Below, in pieces: positions 1 through 11,929 of a stretch of 64,000 nt of DNA. Origin of the DNA: Sialis fuliginosa (lineage: Eukaryota; Arthropoda; Insecta; Megaloptera; Sialidae). Positions within the stretch are counted from its first letter, which is position 1; every line of letters begins with the position of its first letter. Under the pieces are notes generated by a model that ran no database searches, was not told where the DNA came from, and saw only the letters and a list, made by a program, of their open reading frames with translations. The stretch is taken from assembly GCA_961205875.1 (NCBI GenBank), contig OY540813.1, forward strand, positions 17,269,001 to 17,333,000, given 5' to 3'. A program made the position numbers and the translations under genes.

Positions 1-1403
1 TGCATGTATATAACATGTCAGAAGCAATATAAGATAATCAAAATATGAAAATAATTTTATTTTTAGACTTTATAGGTTTCAAATTTAGTGAACCTTCCCT
101 TTTATATCAAAACCATGTCTTCAATTACTATATATTATACTCGTAGCAAAAATCAGATAAATTAAAAATATTGATATAATTATTTTTTGTCATAGATTTT
201 CTCTATCAATCATTGTTTTCTGGACCAACCTTTCATCGCAAGTTGCAATTTTGATTTAAGGGTATTTATCGCGACTTGAGTACATTCAAATTTAGTATGC
301 ATTAAAATGTTTGATAATCGATAAGGCATTTTGAGTTTAATTAGTTTGAATTAAGTATACCTTACTATTATAACATTTTTCAGCATTGCAGCTATCGCAA
401 TCACGTCGTTTTCTGACGTGCTCTGGTCGGTATAATTTTATGTATTTATATAACGTGCCTTGGAATAATATATATGTTCTATAAAACGTCACGAATATTG
501 ATTCAAAATATCCCCACATTGTGCGAAAATCTTGTAGCATTATGGATTTACAAAATACTGAAACAACTTACAATTGTCATTGTCCGTGGAACGGAAATAA
601 GTGGATAAAACTCTTAACAATTCTTGATATAAGCCTTTATTAACATTTTATATTGTCTTACTTACCTACATAAATCATTTGAAATACTCGACAAATATAA
701 TGTAATGAATAATATAAAATTATTAAAGCTTTAGTAATATACATAAAATATTAAGTTCTGAAGTAGAAAATGAAAAAGTATAAATTGTTAAAACAATTTA
801 TAAAACTTTTATCTATGTACATTTTATTATTATTTATATATAAAATATATGTGCATTTTATTTCTTATTTATTAATAAGCTAATATACAGGTGCTTTAGT
901 TTAATATAAAAACTAAACAAAGTAAATAAATACATATAAATTATTGCATTTGATCAAAATAATTATTTTTTTTAAGTTTGGAATATTTTTATTTTTCACG
1001 AATAAAATGTTTATTGTTACAGAGTTTGTAATTTAACATAATAAAAATAAAACTTTTTATTGATCTATATACATATGTACATGCAGTATACTTGAGTTTG
1101 AAAAACCGCAATACATTGAAAGCGTTAAATTTGTAATAACGATAAATTTTAACAATTGCTAATAACTAATAATAAATATTTTTAATAAGAATGATTTTAC
1201 AATAAAATAACAATGCAATTAAAATTGATATAAATACGTATTAACAGAAACAAATGAATATAAAATAAACTTTTCAATAACATTCAAATCTCTAATTAAC
1301 AAATACTTGAACTAAATTATACGCATAATCAAAGAACAAATGCAAGAACTAACTTTTGAATCTATGAATTGCACTCCACTTTGTAAATTAAAACAGAACT
1401 TAC
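1..1403 (-). other. Intron (partial) of the sodium-channel-like gene
   Basis: This AT-rich stretch lies downstream, in transcript terms, of the minus-strand exon ending at 1404. The exon is followed by a consensus donor (GTAAGT on the minus strand, at about 1398-1403). I see no second coding exon before the left edge, so the rest of the gene lies outside the window. The ORFs here are short, AT-rich and look random. Confidence 0.55.
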
Positions 1404-2039
1404 CTCGTCGTAGATAAAATTATCAATCTCTTCGAGCGGGCGTCCGTACAATTTAGTCGGGAAGGGTTCATATTTTTTCGGTAGAACAGCTCCATCCTCG
1501 ACGCTTTCTTTACGCTTTGGCTGAAATCCATATTGGCGCACTAGTTGAATTGTTTTGTTGTTATCTATTCGATCCAGGGATTCCTTTGTAAATGGCCTTA
1601 CTTCGACTGGATTATTACCCGATTCACCACTAGACGTCGGATCTTTTTCAGCTGGTATCGGTACCGACACCGATAAGAGTTCTTTCTTAGAATTATCTAG
1701 AGAGATTATACTCGGAGGACGCGATTTAGACTTCTTGCCGTTTTTAGGTACACTGTTTGCATCTTGTTTCTGGCCATTTGGGGACGTCAAACATTTGGGA
1801 GACTTTTTATCAGAAGATACAGAATCGGTTACCGACGATGGCGAAGGTACATCTAAAACCAAAGGATGTTCAATACATTCAACTCTCTCGCTTTTGGTAA
1901 CGTCGCCGTTATCTCGGGGGTCAATTGTGGTTCCGTGGCCATTTATCACAGTTTCAATAACACGACGTCCTCCGTTAATAAGCGAAGAAGATTGATCTTC
2001 TTCAACATTAACTTGAACCTGTTCGGGTGACGAAGACAT
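1404..2039 (-). CDS. 5' coding exon of a voltage-gated sodium-channel-like protein (NaCP60E/DSC1-like), partial
   Basis: This exon encodes the 212-residue cytoplasmic N-terminus of what looks like a four-domain sodium or sodium/calcium channel. Seen: residues 1-145 are low-complexity and rich in Ser, Pro and Lys. They are followed by RPFTKESL (about 148-155), like the RPFTRESL motif in the N-terminus of para-type channels, then by GRPLEEIDNFIYDE (199-212), which fits the segment just before domain I. The exon ends in phase 0 at a GTAAGT donor. I start at the ATG at 2037-2039. The frame stays open to about 2192, but it holds no earlier ATG and a TAG stop lies at 2199-2201. Known of the family: plasma-membrane cation channels that control neuronal excitability. 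The 60E/DSC1 subclass is inferred from the long N-terminus and is less sure than the channel family itself. No membrane segment is in the window, because the gene continues beyond the left edge. Confidence 0.65.
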
Positions 2040-2440
2040 GACTTGTGTTTCACTCAAACTAAACAACTCGACGGTCTGGTGGCATTCTGAACATGCGGCG
2101 ACATACTCGGCAACACTAGAATCGGCCGCGACTGTGTTGAGTGTCCCGGCGGCGGCGACTCCGTGCGTAGACCATGCCGTCGACTGGTTCACACTAGACT
2201 AGTCCTCCGTGCGCCCGGACTCCGGAGCTACCGCGGCGCGGTGCGGCAATCATGGCAAAAGTGTTACGGGGACGTGCGCGGGGCGGCCGTGCGGCGCGGG
2301 AGGCGGGCGGGCAAGCGGTGGCGGCGGCGACGGTCTCGAAAGCGCCCGAATCACACATACATACGTACGTACGTACACACCACAGTGGCGGGCGAAGGCG
2401 GCGGCGGGACTGGACTGCAGATACCCGCGCCAAGTCTTAA
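2040..2440 (-). promoter_or_regulatory. CpG-rich 5' region and putative promoter of the sodium-channel-like gene
   Basis: A block of about 300 bp (2140-2425) is strikingly GC- and CpG-rich in an otherwise AT-rich window. It lies immediately upstream of the minus-strand start codon. It includes runs of GGCGGC-type triplets and a CGTACGTACGTAC tract (about 2363-2375). The open frames in it on both strands are by-products of high GC content. A 5' UTR with the core promoter is the simplest reading; no TATA box is obvious. Confidence 0.5.
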
Positions 2441-3579
2441 TCAAATTTACTCTAATAAATACATAATCACACTCAAGTGACACATCGACTCCAATCTCTT
2501 GCGCACTTTCTTCATTAATCTTTTAATTGCAGCATATGTAGGTACCTATTTCATATTGAATGTTTCGTCATCATTCAATCAAGTCACTAACAGAAGTCTT
2601 GCGTAATATGCATTTTATTATTAAAATTGATACTTCAAATTCACATATGTTACAATTTATTTAAATAGAATAAGGAGAAAATCTTATAGCTACAATAACA
2701 GTGAAAAAAACACAAATTAAAAAAAAAACTTATTGTTATTAACTTTTTATAGAATTGGTTTAATACTCAAATGAATAGAGCGAAATTAGCATTTTAAAGT
2801 GATGCATTTGGGATGTTGGATTTTTTTTATTTTCTGTTTATATGTTCGATGAGTTGAAAATCGAAAAATCAACCATGTGCGCCTCGATACAATTACATAA
2901 TTGTGCATTTTTGATACATTTCGAGTGTATCGCTACACTGTTATTGAAATATCTTTGGTTCTATAGATCGTAGGAAAAAAAACTAAAATACTTATATTTT
3001 TATATGTTAATAGACTATAGAATTGTGACTTTCCAAACATATCCTAACCTCAAAAATCAAAAAATTGTCGAAAAATTTTCTTTATCACTAATAATGCAAT
3101 AATTAAGATAAAAATCAAGGGATTTTTACGAAAATGAGAGGAAATATGTATTTATTTTTATTTTTTAATAGTAGATTTTTTTATGCACTTTCTTGTGAAC
3201 ATATGCCAGATTCTGTTAAATATTTTTAACAAAAAGTTTGGTCTTTATTAATATTTATCGATTTGTAAAATATAATTTCGGATTTTTCAGATGAATAGTA
3301 ATTAAAGGAAATTTAAAAATATTAAATATTAAACTGATAATTAAAAAATAGAAGTAAACAAACATTTTATGTAGGTATGTAGAGTAGATACCTACTACAT
3401 ATTTTCTAACCGAAGAAATATTAAATTATTCTAGATTTAAAATACTATACGCTACTGATACAATAGTATATTTCTGTTGAGTATAGGTCACTTACTCTAT
3501 TTTGGCGTACATTTAATCAATTCTAGATTCAACGTTTCGTGATATAAATGGTCATGATACAACTTATTTCAATACTTAA

Positions 3580-3683
3580 CAGGTTGACTGCCATGGCGGT
3601 CGTATACGACCGCCTGTAGCCGGTCAAATTTTCTATTTGGCATCTGAGCCTTTCTTTGTGATTTCTTTATGGCAGTCAACCTG
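3580..3683. mobile_element. Short terminal-inverted-repeat element (MITE), possibly piggyBac-like
   Basis: CAGGTTGACTGCCAT at the left end is matched by its reverse complement at the right end (ATGGCAGTCAACCTG). The left end is preceded by TTAA (3576-3579) and the right end is followed by TCAA (3684-3687). This could be a decayed TTAA target duplication as made by piggyBac-type elements. It carries no coding capacity. Confidence 0.5.
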
Positions 3684-4734
3684 TCAATTACAAATGTATT
3701 AGATACATACTTCGATTGTATATTATGTATATTAAATACATACTATATACATTCATGTTGTCATTGTCGTATAAAGCTCTATTCGCAATTGAATAAAAAA
3801 TATCCCGAATTGTTAGGCCTTTCGACGTAAAAAATATTTAACTTGCAATAAACATATCAATTACGTCAACTTATATATTATACCTACTCATAAAATTATA
3901 AGAAAAAACGAGTTAAAATAAAATAAATAAAACTACACACTCTACTTAAAATGTTTTAACTCTTATCACAACGTATACCTTATATATTGAAGAAAATATA
4001 TTGACCAAAAAGAAACTACATATTTATAAAATACCCCCCTCACACTATTTTTTAATTTACTACCACCAAAAGAAATTATAATTGCATATGATATCTTCAG
4101 AGTTCTTTAGAAAATACAAATATAAACGATCCGAACTGAGAAAGAAAACAATGTGACATACACCTAAAAGTCAGAATTATAGTCTTTATAATTCTACAAT
4201 GCGCAATATGTACTTTCTCGCCAGTATATAGCAAATTACCTGTACCTGTATACTAGTATACACAGTGAATACTGTATACATACACACATATAATGCATGT
4301 TTGTGTTGGCTCAATCGACATAGCGACATAATTTATGTGTTGAACCAAAGCAGAATACAATATTAAAATCTTAGTGTTTGATAAAAGTGTACTTTTAAAT
4401 TTTCATAATACATATGTATAACTGTTTGTATGTAATAATAGAATAGCATAAAATAATAGTTATATTTTATTTTTAGATGTTTATTTTGAAATATTTGTAG
4501 AATCATTGTGAGTTTCTGCGATATTAAAATAGAATAACATATTTAATAATAACATATAACCTCTTTAAACTTTCATTATATACCTATAATAATTATTTGA
4601 TGTTGATATTTTCCCTAGAATATTTATTGTCAATTTGAATTCAGGATTTGGTTTACAAAATTAACTATGGGATTTTTATATCAGAGTAAAATAAATGGTG
4701 TCAATATCAATTCGTATAACACATATTTAATTGC

Positions 4735-5075
4735 ACACCCCAAGCAAGCTATGGCTTGGATGTGTGTTCTATTGTCGTGCTAAACATTTTTACGTATGTA
4801 TGTACATTGATAAAATTAGCATCATAGCTTAAATTATTTCAGTAACCCACTTAAAAGTATACATTTTCTTAATATCGATTGGTTTAAATTTTCTGTCATA
4901 AAAATATAAACAAAGTTCAATTTGTCCATTTTTACCAATTTTTACAAGACAGAAACACGTTACAGGTCGCAAAACGTAATAAATTAACAGCAATCCTTTT
5001 GAATTTACTTCATCTATTTGCAGAATAGAACTCTTTTAAAACTCAGCCAAATCAGATAACTAGAAATAAGGATAT
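4735..5075 (+). repeat. Dispersed repeat, copy 1
   Basis: It begins TTGCACACCCCAAGCAAGC and includes an ACACGTTACAGGTCGCAAAA segment and a GGATAACTAGAAATAA-like segment. The same succession of segments occurs in direct orientation at about 15515-15900. The class is not recognised. Confidence 0.5.
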
Positions 5076-5959
5076 TTGCTGTTTATTTAAGATTTTATAT
5101 TTATTTTTGAATTTAATCGTGAAATACAGATAATTACTCTGGTAATTACAAATATACCCGCTCAAAGAAGCCACAGCTACAACTATATCATATTATAATA
5201 TGTATGTATTTTATTTATGTTATTCAAAGGTATTGAATGTTTATCTAGAGTTCTGTTTCATTACGTTACTCATACATCTTTAATCAAGACAAAATTTGGT
5301 AATTTTGCATTAAAATAACGTACAACCAGAATTATAGTTATAATCATGAAGATAATAATAATTAATTAAGATCAATAACAAAAGGAAAAATTAAGTGACA
5401 TTCAATTCGTATTGAATTATTAAAAACTAATATAATACATCAGAAAATAAATATCTAGCTCGTATTTCTTTTGACAAAATGTGACACAAAGAAACATTTA
5501 TTTCAGTCTCTCTGTGATATATCACACATATTTTGTAGCACAAAAACCCCGACTAAATCAGATTTTAATGCTCCATTTATTTCCTTATTTTGCACACAAA
5601 TATTTATTCAAAAGTATCAAGGATAATACACTTGATATATTGATAAACTGTTTTTGGGAATAAAAATATTTATTACTATTTTAGTATAAAATATTAAGGT
5701 ACCATTTATAATAATGCGAAGATTATGTCTAGATTTTTATTGCTAACATTTTTACATATGAAATAGCTCATATTTATTAAACGTTAGTCATATTTAGCGA
5801 AATGAATTATATGTATAATAAAATCAAAATACAAAATATAACCATCGAAAGCCTAAATGTTAGCACATCTGTGGTGACACTCAAGCTTTATGAACATTAT
5901 AGTGAACGGCAGTTATTGTTTTCACTGGTGTAAGTATAATCACCTAAGTCACATACATA

Positions 5960-6545
5960 AAAGTGTGATACCACAAAAGCGACCTATATAGCATTGCAGT
6001 ATTTATTTGAGCTTGAGTTTTTCCAAGTTGATTAAACCCAAAATTCAAGCTCAAATAAAAAAAACTGGTAAGCAGAAAATTACAAAAATTTGGATTTCGA
6101 CTATGTTCTACTACAATGCTATATAGGTCGCTTTTTTGGTATCGCACACTTTTTTGGAAAATTTCAATCTAAACCCAAAATTCAAGCTCAAATAATAAAA
6201 AAACTGGTAAGCAGAAAATTCCAAAAATTTTGATTTCGACTATGCTCTACTACAATGCTATATAGGTCGCTTTTTTAGTATCGCACACTTTTTTGGAAAA
6301 TTTCAACCTAAACCCAAAATTCAAGCTCAAATAAAAAAAACTGGTAAGCAGAAAATTCCAAAAATTTGGATTTCGACTATGTTCTACTACAATGCTATAT
6401 AGGTCGCTTTTTTGGTATCGCACACATTTTTGGAAAATTTCAACCTAAACCCAAAATTCAAGCTCAAATAATAAAAAAACTGGTAAGCAGAAAATTTTAA
6501 AAATTTAGATTTCGACTATGCTCTACTACGATGCTATATTTTTTT
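5960..6545 (+). repeat. Tandem array of about 138-bp units (about four copies)
   Basis: The anchor AAACCCAAAATTCAAGCTCA starts at about 6034, 6171, 6310 and 6447, giving periods of 137-139 bp. Each full unit also holds GCTATATAGGTCGC and CTGGTAAGCAGAAAATT. At the left edge (5980-5998) GCGACCTATATAGCATTG appears in inverted orientation, so the array starts with an inverted partial unit. The copies are very similar, which suggests recent amplification. Confidence 0.8.
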
Positions 6546-7340
6546 TGTGTGGCTGTGTTATTTTTTTTACTTATAATAACTAATACATATATAAAATGGA
6601 ACAATTTTAAAAACTACTAGTCAAAAAGTGTGTGGCTTTTTTAATAAATCATTTTATGAAACTGAAACTTTAAAAAATAATATTTAACATTTCAATTAAC
6701 GGAACCCTCATTTTCCGTGGTATGTGAGATAGTTAGTACCATATTATGTAGATACTACCATCTATCAAAAAATTTAGCCCTTTATTTCTATTTTTATTCT
6801 AGTAGTTATTTTTGCAACTTTAACTAATGCTAGATATTGCATTCCTTTTTCTGTTAGGAGATAAATATTATTTTAAGAAACTATACCCTTAAATAATTAT
6901 TTATTAAAAAGTAGATATTTTAATAGTAGACAGATGTTTAACTCATACTTTTGTACAGCAAGTAATCTTAATAAATCGACTAATTAGATAGACATAACGT
7001 ATAGTTTGTACAATAAAGTAGAACACCGCTAACCCCAAATAATTAGGATTAGGAGCGAAGCTATTTAAGATTACCAAATGACAGTGTGGATAGAATTACA
7101 AAGACTATATAGCCGGGTAAGCATGCAAAATGCTCTACTGTATTGTTATTTAACAATATCTCACATGCCAATATTCCTTAACGTACAATCTGCTGAATGT
7201 ATTTCAAAAAGACATAGAGCAAACAGTATGATCGTTAAAAAAATAAAAATTATTTTTCTCAAAATCTTATCCGAATTCCGAACTGTACAACTTTAAAATG
7301 CTGGAGTTCGGGTTAAAAAAGTTTTACTTTATTTTGAATT

Positions 7341-7870
7341 AAAACGGTCCAGATTATTGAGCCGGTCTCGGACCAATCTCGCTTCGATACAGCATAGTAG
7401 AAAGATTATTTTAATGGAGTGTGATCAAACCTGGCATGGATTGTACCCATAGGTTTGATCCACACACTTGATCCACTTTCGGGCCGGTCTCAGTCCGGTC
7501 TTGTTCCAATCAAATATAAATTAATAATAAACAATGAAATCATTCACACTATAGGTATCGGTCAGGTCTCGGTCCAACCACGCTTCGATATAGTATAGTA
7601 TCGAAGAATATTTTACGTGCGTGATCGGACATGGCATGGATTGTACCCATAGTGTGAATAGGAACTTCAGTTCGTCTTCGATCATTCTAGTACTGATCAC
7701 CGAGTAAAGCGTGATCTAAACTTGCGCGATAATGTGAATACCATAAGATTTGATTGAATTGAGACCGGACCGAGACCGGCTCGTTAATGTAAATATCATA
7801 AGATTTGATTGGAGCGAGAACGGACTGAGACCGGCCCAATACCGGCTCGATAGTCTGGATCGACCCTTAT
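7341..7870. mobile_element. Unclassified inverted-repeat element rich in GAGCCGGTCTCGG motifs
   Basis: The left end GGTCCAGATTATTGAGCCGG (about 7346) is mirrored by the right end CCGGCTCGATAGTCTGGATC (about 7842-7861). Inside, the motif GGCATGGATTGTACCCATA occurs twice (about 7433 and 7634), and further GAGACCGG blocks occur in both orientations. It has no coding capacity and no clear target duplication. Confidence 0.5.
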
Positions 7871-8985
7871 GCGGAAATGTAATTTACAAAATTAATTTCC
7901 AAATTTTGAAATTTATTTCGTTCTGTATTATATGTCTATATCTATAAGCATAATATGTTATTTGGGTTTTTTTTTTAATTTTAATTTTAATAAATTCTAA
8001 ACCTATAAAATAACAAGTATTTTTAAATAAAATATCTTCGAAAATACTATTGAAATAATATTTGAAAGAATACATAAAAAATATATTATATACACTGTTT
8101 TTGAATCATTTATGAGCCCAAATAAAAATTCTTCAAAACAAACAGTCGATGTTTTTTAAAGCAAACTTATTAGAATAAAAATGAAATATGAAGTATAAAA
8201 TAAATGTTTTTCATTTTAAAAACAAGTAAACAAAATATTATTATTACTAGCATTACACTATTTGTAAATAGATAATCGAAACCGGAAAACAGAACTCTGG
8301 AACCCTGATGACCTCACTGAAATTACAAAACCGGAACTTAACCGAATCCTTCAAAAACGTTCGGGGTTTTTCAACTCCGATTTATACCATAAAACAGTTC
8401 TATTTAAACTAAAAAATAACTTCACACTTCCGTGCTTTAAGCGGTGAAAAGAAAAAATCAGAAACAATAGCAGAATGCGGACTCATAATTATTCTTGAAA
8501 AAGTCGCCGTTCAATTGGAATATTTTTTATAAATGCGTATATATCACTATATGTAAGGATTTTTTCATCCCACATGCATACACAATAGAAAATAAAACGC
8601 TGGATGTACGCCAAATCTTGAAAGTTCGTCCTTGTAAATTATAGCCATTGGCCAGAAGGACGTTTGTCGAAACCATTTCACACGATCGGATTAAAGAAAA
8701 TCTAATAAATATGTTAGTTCAATAAAATTGTAAGCAAAATCTGAAAATTGGGTGAGATATGTCTTATAAATTCAATTAATTTTTTCAATCTTATAGTACC
8801 ACTAGACCAGAACATAATAGCGCAGTCGTTCGGAAAATTATTCCGATTGAATTTGTGTTCTTAACTTATTGGAGAGGTTGGTCCGATTATAAAAGAGCAA
8901 AGAGCTAATCTATACCTCGGTGGGATACTGTTTAATGCGCGAAAGGGCCCTACAAAAAGAAAAAAACATGTTTTATTCATCTTTA
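7871..8985. other. AT-rich spacer
   Basis: I see no gene and no strong repeat structure here. Confidence 0.4.
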
Positions 8986-9145
8986 GGCTTCTGGATGTAA
9001 GACGCGTCGATTTGGTCGTGTTATTGGCCAATGTTTTCTTGCCTCTGTTGCACTTTTAGAAGAGCTCTGAAGATGTCCACTACCATATGTGACGAAACGT
9101 TGGTTAATAACACGGCCAAATTGACGCGGCTTACACCCAGAAGCC
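8986..9145. repeat. Palindromic repeat with CTGAAGATG...GACGAAACG motif (possible Penelope-like element end), copy 1
   Basis: GGCTTCTGG...TTGGTCGTGTTATTGG on the left is mirrored by AATAACACGGCCAAATTG...CCCAGAAGCC on the right. The centre holds CTGAAGATG (about 9067) and TGACGAAACGTTGG (about 9090). A second, better-preserved palindrome of the same family is at 43182-43383. CTGANGA...GAAA is the core signature of hammerhead ribozymes, known from Penelope-like retroelements; this link is inferred. Confidence 0.5.
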
Positions 9146-10005
9146 AAGATCCACGTAATGACCGAAACCTCAATGACATCAATAATATTTTATACTTATA
9201 CATATATTTATTTATTATTTTTATTTCGTTCATTTATTTATACGTGATGTGAATACATAATTTATAATATTTAAACCACTTTAGAGTTCAAATCAGGAAT
9301 CAACAACCATTCTTATTAAGAAGTATTGTTTTAATCTTTCAATAAAATGCCAGAGATCCCTAACTCCAGCTGTCTCAGACATCAAAATTGTAATAAAATA
9401 TCTATGCTGATTACTGTTTAGTAAATTTGAGAAAGGTTATACAAAAAAATATCTGCGACTTCAAATATATTTGCATAAATTACTCCTCTGTTCAACTGCT
9501 CGAAAAAATTCAGCTTTGGTACTCTACTTCGCATTTTATACTTAAACAATAGATTCAAATTATTCACTTTTTTTGTTATATCCATTTAATAGGTAATCGA
9601 TTTACAATTATCCATGAAATTATTAATAAGAAAGTTTAGATCAGCAGTACTTAAAAGCTCTTTTCAAAGTAATTTTAATTCTTAAGTTATATCATTTAAA
9701 TATTTTAATATTTTATACAGCAAACAATTAATAAAATGTATTACTTGTATAAATTTTATAAGCGGTGTCCTGTAATGACAATGTAGACCGTGTGAAAGAG
9801 CCGTAAATAAATGTTACCACAAATATATGTGCAAAGAATCAATGATAAGGAACAATATATGTGGATTTAATATTTATATTTCTAGTCGTGTCTCCTTACT
9901 TTCTACCACTGTGTCTCTGAAACACGGGTTCGAAAATTCTAATCGATAACACAAAATTATAAATATATATGTGTAATTCAAAATTAATTAATTTATGTAT
10001 ACTAT
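9146..10005. other. AT-rich spacer, ending in the hAT target duplication
   Basis: No gene is seen. The last 8 bp (TATACTAT, 9998-10005) are the left target-site duplication of the hAT element. Confidence 0.5.
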
Positions 10006-10382
10006 CAGAGTTGGGCAAAATTCAATCGTGATTGCGAATAAAAATTTACGAATAAATCGCAGTTCTTATTCGCAACTAACGAATAAAAATATAGTTATTC
10101 GTAATCACGAGTACTCACGAATAACGATTGATTAGTTTTTATTCGTAAGATCTTCGAATAACGAATAATCATTCGTTAGTTTCAGATTATTCTAACTAAA
10201 AAATTACGAATAAACTATTACTACCTGTACTTTGGCGTAATAATATAATTATGATGCATGATGGGGGTTATTGTCACTTCTTGAATTAATTTTTTTTTTA
10301 AGTCCAGACACGTATTTAGTGATATTTAAGACCCCCGTGTATTAAATTAATTAATAAACTCACAACTCGCCCCCTGTCACAG

Positions 10383-11258
10383 ATGAAGGGTTGCAACTGG
10401 TTCCATTCGATCCGGCGGGAAAAATACTTCGGGATTCTAGGGGATTGGGGGGCAAAACAACCCTCTATCTAGCACAGGAGTCGAGATATTTACGATTTTC
10501 TGTAATGAATACCATAAGTAGCGAAACAGAGAAAATTTCAATATTTACAATAAATACAGCATATAAACATAAGATATTATTATTAAATTTAATAAAATGG
10601 AAAAAAAGTACAGACACGTATTTAGTGATATTTTAGGCCCGTATTGTTAAAATAACAAATACACATATACTAAATAGAAACCTTGCTTATAATTTAATTA
10701 ATTTAAAAAAAATTGTACAGAAGCGTATTGAGTGATATTTGAGGCCCGTGTATTAAATTAATTAATAAACTCACAACTCGCCCCCTGTCACAGATGAAGA
10801 GTTGCAACTGGTTTCATTCGATCCGACGGGAAAAATACTTCGGGATTCTAGGGGATTGGGGGGCAAAACAACCCTCTATCTAGCACAGGAGTCGAGATAT
10901 TTACGATTTTCTGTAATGAATACCATAAGTGCGAAACAGAAAATTTCAATATTTACAATAAATACAGCATAGAAACATAAGATATTATTATTAAATTTAA
11001 TAAAATGAAAAAAAAGTACAGACACGTATTTAGTGATATTTTAGGCCCGTATTGTTAAAATAACAAATACACATATACTAAATAGAAACCTTGCTTATAA
11101 TTTAATTAATTTAAAAAAAATTGTACAGAAGCGTATTGAGTGATATTTGAGGCCCGTGTATTAAATTAATTAATAAACTCACAACTCGCCCCCTGTCACA
11201 GATGAAGAGTTGCAACTGGTTTCATTCGATCCGGCGGGAAAAATACTTCGGGATTCTT
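10383..11258 (+). repeat. Left-arm array of 409-bp units in the hAT element
   Basis: The anchor GATGAAGRGTTGCAACTGGT starts at about 10383, 10793 and 11201. Each unit continues with GATCCGGCGGGAAAAATACT, GGGGATTGGGGGGCAAAACA, an AT-rich stretch and ATTAATTAATAAACTCACAA. The third unit breaks off at about 11258, where transposase-derived sequence begins. Confidence 0.85.
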
Positions 11259-11678
11259 TTTAAGACTGCAATTTCGAAAGAAATTAAAGAACCACAGGAA
11301 ATTTTAACAAAAAAAATAAATAAAGAAAACATATTTTTTGAAATGGATTCAGATTCAGACTCAGACGACAATAATTATTTAGTGTCTACAATAGTTAAAA
11401 ATACCCCCCTTACAAAGGCTGAATTATCAATGTTACACTTCTTTGGCGAAGAAAGTAATGAAGTAAACCTACTGAATAGGTACCCCGAAATAAAAAATGT
11501 TTTCATTAAATATAATACACCTTTACCGGCATCAGCAGCAGTAGAAAGACTGTTTTCATTTGCGACAATGACGAATTTGCCAAAAAATAATAAATTATCC
11601 GATCAAATGTTTGAAAAAAGAGTTGTGTTGAAATGCAATCTTAACTATTCGAAGATAAGACTACAAAAAAATTTGTAA
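11202..11678 (+). pseudogene. hAT transposase 3' fragment fused to repeat-derived sequence
   Basis: The 158-codon frame starts in the third 409-bp unit; its first 20 or so residues are repeat-derived (SCNWFHSIRREKYFGIL). It then runs into transposase sequence. Residues about 85-150 show a hAT C-terminal dimerisation region: a RYPEIKNVFIKYNTPLPASA stretch followed by AVERLFSFA and, near the end, LSDQMFEKRVVLKCN. The PASAAVERLFS motif is typical of the family. The BED finger and the catalytic RNase H-like core are absent, so this is a remnant of a roughly 600-residue protein, inactive as a transposase. An acidic DSDSDSDD tract precedes the dimerisation part. Whether the fused frame is translated is unknown. 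Confidence 0.8.
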
Positions 11679-11929
11679 TGTGTATCATTGAATCACTAAA
11701 CTACCTTGAATAAACGTTGATTTAGCATTTATCTTTGTTTAATTATAATACAACCTTCGGTCCCTCATCATTACCCATTTACCATCCAATCCTTAATTAT
11801 TCTACTTAACTATAATAATAAGTAAGTATAATAAATAAGTATTATAATTATAGTATTAGCCGACAATAAATAGGCTACATCAGGTTCCTACCAACATCAA
11901 GCAACAGACGACTTATTCTATTATATTCT

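Larger units (their letters stand above)
2441..5958. other. AT-rich intergenic DNA without recognised genes
   Basis: No coding exon is supported here. It holds a short TIR element (3580-3683), one copy of a dispersed repeat (about 4735-5075) and otherwise simple AT-rich sequence with TATGTA-type microsatellite tracts. Confidence 0.5.

Noticed and set aside
1555-1995. 146-codon plus-strand frame antisense to the sodium-channel exon
   Set aside because: Mirror of the minus-strand coding exon; no recognisable protein.
2163-2483. Four overlapping open frames on both strands in the GC-rich block
   Set aside because: They are by-products of low stop-codon density in GC-rich sequence, with Arg/Pro/Ala-rich composition, and overlap the presumed 5' UTR.
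9031-9252. Short overlapping frames across the 8986-9145 palindrome, similar to those at 43170-43434
   Set aside because: The resemblance between them reflects the shared palindromic repeat, not a protein.
9921-9945. Possible tRNA B-box-like GGGTTCGAAAATTC
   Set aside because: No A-box or cloverleaf stems could be found around it.
10391-10636. 81-codon frame beginning MQLVPFDPAG, present identically at 12786-13031 on the minus strand
   Set aside because: It is part of the outer 409-bp repeat unit, with no ATG at the given start, broken in the inner units; no protein family recognised.
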